DNA from: Pseudomonas sp. S09G 359
Lineage (GTDB): Bacteria; Pseudomonadota; Gammaproteobacteria; Pseudomonadales; Pseudomonadaceae
Assembly (NCBI RefSeq): GCF_002843605.1
Contig: NZ_CP025263.1
Location: 1,618,501 to 1,682,500, forward strand
Reading direction: 5' to 3'
Length of the DNA: 64,000 bases
A model generated the notes under the pieces. The model was not told the DNA's origin. It was given only the letters and a program-made list of their open reading frames with translations, and made no database searches. The position numbers and the translations under genes were made by a program. Positions 61,050-64,000 of this stretch are shown piece by piece. How positions within the stretch are numbered: position 1 is the first letter of the stretch; each line of letters opens with the position of its first letter.

Positions 61050-61100
61050 CCTATTGATCGCAAGATCAACGCAGTGCCGTGTCAACGGCTGCATGCAACC

Positions 61101-61139
61101 GAAAAAGCCTGTCGAGCTGAATGCCCGGCAGGCTTTTTG
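61101..61139 (+). terminator. rho-independent terminator
   Basis: AAAAAGCCTG and CAGGCTTTTT form the outer stem with a GC-rich inner part, about 50 bases after the small secreted protein gene. Confidence 0.8.
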
Positions 61140-61159
61140 TCTATTAGGGCAGGGCGCCC

Positions 61160-61186
61160 TAAAGTCCTTATCGGTGCGGCCGAAAT
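61160..61186 (+). promoter_or_regulatory. FliA (sigma-28) promoter of chemoreceptor gene
   Basis: TAAAGTCC, an 11-base spacer and GCCGAAAT match the sigma-28 consensus TAAAGTTT-N11-GCCGATAA closely. It lies 44 bases before the start of the chemoreceptor gene. Confidence 0.75.
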
Positions 61187-61229
61187 GCTCTCATACGATG
61201 TCGTATCCCTAATAAGAGTGCCCCCCTAA

Positions 61230-62855
61230 ATGTCCCTTCGCAGCCTGTCCATCGCCCGCCGTGCGGGTCTGGGTTTTGCCTTGATTGCTTTGCTGGTAGC
61301 CCTGTTGGGTTTTTTTGCGCTGTCGAACATGGCGAGCATTCGTGCGAGTGCGGTGCAGGTTGAAAGCGGGCTGGTACCCAAGATGCGCCTGGTGGCCGAC
61401 ATTCGTGAAATCATGCTGCGCATTCGCACGATCTCTTTGCGCATGGCGCTGGACCCCAACCCCGCAAGCATCCCGCAGTACCGCAGCCAGATGGACACGC
61501 GCAGCCAGGACCTGGCAAAACGGCTGGCTGACCTCGACAAGGTCATCGACACCCCCGAAGTGCGCGCGCTCTATGACCAATTCCAGGTGTCGCTGCGCCA
61601 GTACCAACAGGGGCTGGCCCAGTCGTTCATCCTTGCCGATAAGCAGCAGGGCGCCGAACTGAACAAGTTGCTGCTGGTGGACATGAAAACCGTGGTCGAT
61701 GGCTCCGGCGCCCAGCTCAACGCACTCGCCGACTACTACAACACCCAGATCAACCAGCAGGGCCAGACCGCCGAGGCGCAGTACGGCCAATCGCGCACCA
61801 TGGTGTTTGGTTTCGTGATCCTGGCGGGCTTGAGTACGGTGGCCCTGGCCTGGTTGCTCACTCGCAGTATTGTCGGCCCGCTGGGGCAAGCGATGCGCGC
61901 TGCGGAAAACGTCGCCCGGGGCGACCTGACCCAGACCGTGGAAGTCAGCGGCAACGACGAGGTGACCCGCCTGCTGGTGGCGCTGCAATCCATGCAAGGC
62001 AGCCTGCGCAGCACCCTGCAACTGATCCGTCAGTCAGCGGCGCAAATGGCGGCGTCCGCCACTGACCTCAACGGCATTACCGATCAAAGCAGCCGCAGCC
62101 TGCAACAGCAGACTGCCGAAATCGAACAGGCAGCGACAGCGGTCAACGAAATGACCTCGGCCGCCGAGGAAGTGGCGCGCAATGCCGTCTCGACTTCCGA
62201 GTCCACGCGCCTCTCCAATGAAACCGCGCGCGAAGGCCAGCATCGTGTCGGTGAAACGGTCAGCGCGATTCAGGCATTGAGCGGCAATATCGGCGAAACC
62301 TCGACCCTGGTGCAGAACCTGGCCGAGCAGTCGCGGGACATCGGCAAGGTGCTCGACGTGATTCGCTCCATCGCCGAGCAGACCAACCTGCTGGCACTCA
62401 ATGCCGCCATTGAGGCTGCACGTGCCGGTGAGTCCGGGCGTGGTTTCGCGGTGGTGGCAGACGAGGTGCGCGCGCTGGCCCATCGCACCCAGCAATCGAC
62501 CCTGGAGATTGACCAGATGGTCACCGCCATGCGCACCGGTTCCAACGATGCGTTGACGTCAATGCAGTCGAGCACTCAACGTGCCACCGAGACCTTGACC
62601 CTGGCCGAAGGCGCCGGCGGCGCGTTGAGCCAGATCACCCAATCCATCGACCAGATCCACCAGCGCAACCTGGTGATCGCCAGCGCCGCCGAGGAGCAGG
62701 CCCAGGTGGCCAAGGAAGTCGACCGCAACATCGTCAATATCCGTGACCTGTCGGCGCAGTCGTCTTCCGGCGCGGGGCAGATCAACGGCTCCAGCCAGGA
62801 GCTGACGCGGTTGGCGGTTGCGCTCAACGAAGCGGTGGCGCGGTTTCAGCTGTAG
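61230..62855 (+). CDS. methyl-accepting chemotaxis protein
   Basis: The 541-residue chemoreceptor has a first membrane segment (about 12-33), a helical periplasmic ligand domain (about 35-190) and a second segment (about 192-212). A HAMP domain (TRSIVGPLGQAMRAAENVARGDLTQ) and a signalling domain with tip [34 protein letters not shown] follow. It is of the same architecture as the receptor at 18712-20334 and shares most of its signalling half. The start at 61230 is the only good ATG. A FliA-type promoter upstream ties it to motility. Ligand unknown. Confidence 0.93.
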   Translation: MSLRSLSIARRAGLGFALIALLVALLGFFALSNMASIRASAVQVESGLVPKMRLVADIREIMLRIRTISLRMALDPNPASIPQYRSQMDTRSQDLAKRLADLDKVIDTPEVRALYDQFQVSLRQYQQGLAQSFILADKQQGAELNKLLLVDMKTVVDGSGAQLNALADYYNTQINQQGQTAEAQYGQSRTMVFGFVILAGLSTVALAWLLTRSIVGPLGQAMRAAENVARGDLTQTVEVSGNDEVTRLLVALQSMQGSLRSTLQLIRQSAAQMAASATDLNGITDQSSRSLQQQTAEIEQAATAVNEMTSAAEEVARNAVSTSESTRLSNETAREGQHRVGETVSAIQALSGNIGETSTLVQNLAEQSRDIGKVLDVIRSIAEQTNLLALNAAIEAARAGESGRGFAVVADEVRALAHRTQQSTLEIDQMVTAMRTGSNDALTSMQSSTQRATETLTLAEGAGGALSQITQSIDQIHQRNLVIASAAEEQAQVAKEVDRNIVNIRDLSAQSSSGAGQINGSSQELTRLAVALNEAVARFQL

Positions 62856-62918
62856 TGCAATGCGTGCCGCGAATGTGAGTTTGTGGCGCACCGGTTCGGG
62901 CGTTGGTGTTGAAACGGG

Positions 62919-63290
62919 TCAGCAGGGTTTTACTGGTTTGATCAGGCTTTCTGCTGGTATTCCAAACATCTCATGCAGCCTCCAGATCATCGGCAATGTC
63001 AGCGCTCGCTTCCCATTCAGCACTTCATAAACCCGATTCTGACGGCCAATGGCAGGAATCAGATCGGCTGCGGATAAACCAGACTGTTCCATTCGAAAAC
63101 GGATGGCGTCAACCGGGTTGGGCAGATCCACTGGGAAATGTTTCGCCTCATAGGCTTCGATCAGGGTGATCATCACGTCAAAGTAATCACCTTCAGGGGT
63201 GCCGGGATCTGGTTCGTTGTCAAACAGCGAGGAAACCGACTTCAGTGCGTCCTTGTAGTCCTGTGCCGTATGGATAGGGCGGATGTTCAT
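62919..63290 (-). CDS. higA: HigA family antitoxin
   Basis: The 123-residue protein has an N-terminal toxin-binding part (MNIRPIHTAQDYKDALKSV; acidic middle with DPGTPEGDYFDVMITLIEAYE) and a Cro/C1 helix-turn-helix (about 70-120: GLSAADLIPAIGRQNRVYEVLNGKR, ALTLPMIWRLHEMFGIP). These are marks of HigA. It lies 3 bases downstream of the toxin gene. It probably neutralises HigB and represses the operon. The start at 63290 gives the canonical N-terminus. Confidence 0.92.
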   Translation of the reverse strand: MNIRPIHTAQDYKDALKSVSSLFDNEPDPGTPEGDYFDVMITLIEAYEAKHFPVDLPNPVDAIRFRMEQSGLSAADLIPAIGRQNRVYEVLNGKRALTLPMIWRLHEMFGIPAESLIKPVKPC

Positions 63291-63293
63291 GAG

Positions 63294-63596
63294 TTACTCC
63301 GTTTCAACGGTATCGGCGTCAATCGCGTCGTACTGCTTATGTGTGCCGACGAACTTGATATAGATAGCTCCGTAGCGGTACGCCACGGCGATCACGAGCC
63401 GGTAGTCATTACCTTTTATGTTGAAGACGACTCTTCGGCTCTTGAGAACGCTGGCATTACGGTACTGTTCCTTGATATCCGCCGGCGTCGACCAATTGGT
63501 ATTTTTCGCCTCGTCTATCCAGGCCAGTAACGATTGTTCCGAATCCGGGTGCTTGCGCCAAAAGGTCTTGAGTTGGCTGATTGCGATAATTCTCAT
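63294..63596 (-). CDS. higB: HigB family mRNA interferase toxin
   Basis: The 100-residue protein starts MRIIAISQLKTFWRKHPDSE, followed by the HigB motifs WSTPADIKEQYRNASVLKSRRVVFNIKGNDYRL and YIKFVGTHKQYD, whose His and Tyr near the C-terminus are typical. It cleaves ribosome-bound mRNA. The start at 63596 is chosen from the family N-terminus; the longer frame to 63671 is not conserved. Order is toxin first. Confidence 0.92.
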   Translation of the reverse strand: MRIIAISQLKTFWRKHPDSEQSLLAWIDEAKNTNWSTPADIKEQYRNASVLKSRRVVFNIKGNDYRLVIAVAYRYGAIYIKFVGTHKQYDAIDADTVETE

Positions 63597-63606
63597 GAAG
63601 GATCCT

Positions 63607-63623
63607 AGTCCCGCCGTGGGACT
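63607..63623. promoter_or_regulatory. inverted repeat upstream of higBA, possible operator
   Basis: AGTCCC-GCCGT-GGGACT lies 10 bases upstream of higB. Its position next to the start suits repression by HigA. A convincing promoter pair could not be fixed. Confidence 0.45.
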
Positions 63624-63709
63624 TATGCAAGCGGTGCTATTGATTTCGTTTTCTCCAAAGGCCGATTTCACCGTGTGTATGGAGTCTCAGGGGCGAGTGG
63701 CGCCGGTCA

Positions 63710-64000
63710 TTACTTTTTAGAAGCGTCATCATGCACGGCAATGCGTGCATCCGGCGGCGACAACTCCAGCACCCGATCCCTCCCGCCTTCGGCCAGCAGA
63801 TAGGTGCCATGGCCCGTCGGTACAATGGATTGCGGCGCTTTGAGAAATGAAAGGATGGTCTGCTGGCGCCCCTGCTTATCAATCAGCAACAGCCGCGCAC
63901 GATGGGTTGCGTCTTCATTGATCCACAACCCGCGCTCATCGCACATCAAGAACGTCGGTTGGTTGAGCTTGCTCAACACCACCGGGTCGCTGCCATCGTC
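63710..64000 (-). CDS. partial CDS, 3' end of an unrecognised protein (beta-propeller-like)
   Basis: Only the C-terminal 96 codons are in the window; the frame stays open to the last base, so the start lies beyond 64000. An internal GTG near 63982 is not a convincing start. The visible part has repeated short strands (FLMCDERGLWINED, LLIDKQGRQQTILSFL, YLLAEGGRDRVLEL), suggesting a beta-propeller or similar sensor-like fold. The product ends in HDDASKK. Function unknown. Confidence 0.6.
   Translation of the reverse strand, partial: DDGSDPVVLSKLNQPTFLMCDERGLWINEDATHRARLLLIDKQGRQQTILSFLKAPQSIVPTGHGTYLLAEGGRDRVLELSPPDARIAVHDDASKK

Noticed and set aside
1..64000. Prophage, insertion sequence or integrative element
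   Set aside because: No transposase, integrase, phage structural gene or matching terminal repeats were seen; toxin-antitoxin pairs and REPs are the only mobile-like items.

Overview
The window looks like a chromosomal segment of a fluorescent pseudomonad (Pseudomonas fluorescens group). The grounds are high GC coding sequence, the order algU-mucA-mucB-mucD next to nadB, ygfX, sdhE and ygfZ, the order gcvR | dapA-bamC-MBL-purC-tRNA-Ser, a PhaG nearly identical at its N-terminus to the pseudomonad enzyme, and several REP-type palindromic repeats typical of this group. No prophage, insertion sequence, rRNA operon or CRISPR array was found.

Layout. 1-9.3 kb: an expanded REP array, a DUF4142 protein, a small iron-permease-family protein, a methylguanine-DNA methyltransferase, a hicAB toxin-antitoxin pair, a LysR regulator divergent from two MFS exporters, a second toxin-antitoxin pair, small conserved proteins, tRNA-Gly and phaG. 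9.5-18.7 kb: rsuA, then a minus-strand nitrogen-scavenging operon (substrate-binding protein, permease, ATPase, two urea-amidolyase-associated proteins, biotin-dependent urea/guanidine carboxylase). This operon is preceded by a guanidine-I (ykkC) riboswitch, a sigma-54 promoter and an NtrC-like site. 18.7-23 kb: a chemoreceptor, a Tyr/Pro-rich lipoprotein, a 3-hydroxyisobutyryl-CoA hydrolase-like protein and ung. 23.2-33.3 kb: an accessory island of three very large, mutually related repeat proteins of unknown function around a pertactin-type autotransporter. 33.4-41 kb: tricarboxylate uptake (OprD-type porin, tctCBA, an AbrB-type membrane protein) divergent from its two-component system tctDE. 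41-57.7 kb: housekeeping genes (HDOD protein, ygfZ, sdhE, ygfX, nadB, the algU envelope-stress operon, a BepA-type protease, tusA-like, PerM-like, bcp, gcvR, dapA, bamC, purC, tRNA-Ser). 57.9-64 kb: small proteins, cytochrome b561, an ECF sigma/anti-sigma pair flanked by two secreted CPKG-motif proteins, a second chemoreceptor with a FliA-type promoter, a higBA toxin-antitoxin pair and a gene cut by the window end.

How it fits together. The guanidine operon couples uptake, carboxylation and deimination, and appears to be read only when nitrogen is short (sigma-54/NtrC) and guanidine is present (riboswitch). The allophanate hydrolase that would finish the pathway is not next to it. The tct locus pairs porin, periplasmic capture and membrane transport with its own sensor, and carries sequences that suggest TctD binding and Crc/Hfq repression. 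The most unusual items are a REP pair lying in frame inside the carboxylase gene, the large repeat-protein island, and a REP whose ends have grown into mirrored 16-bp tandem arrays.

All calls come from reading the sequence and recalled family features. No database search was run.
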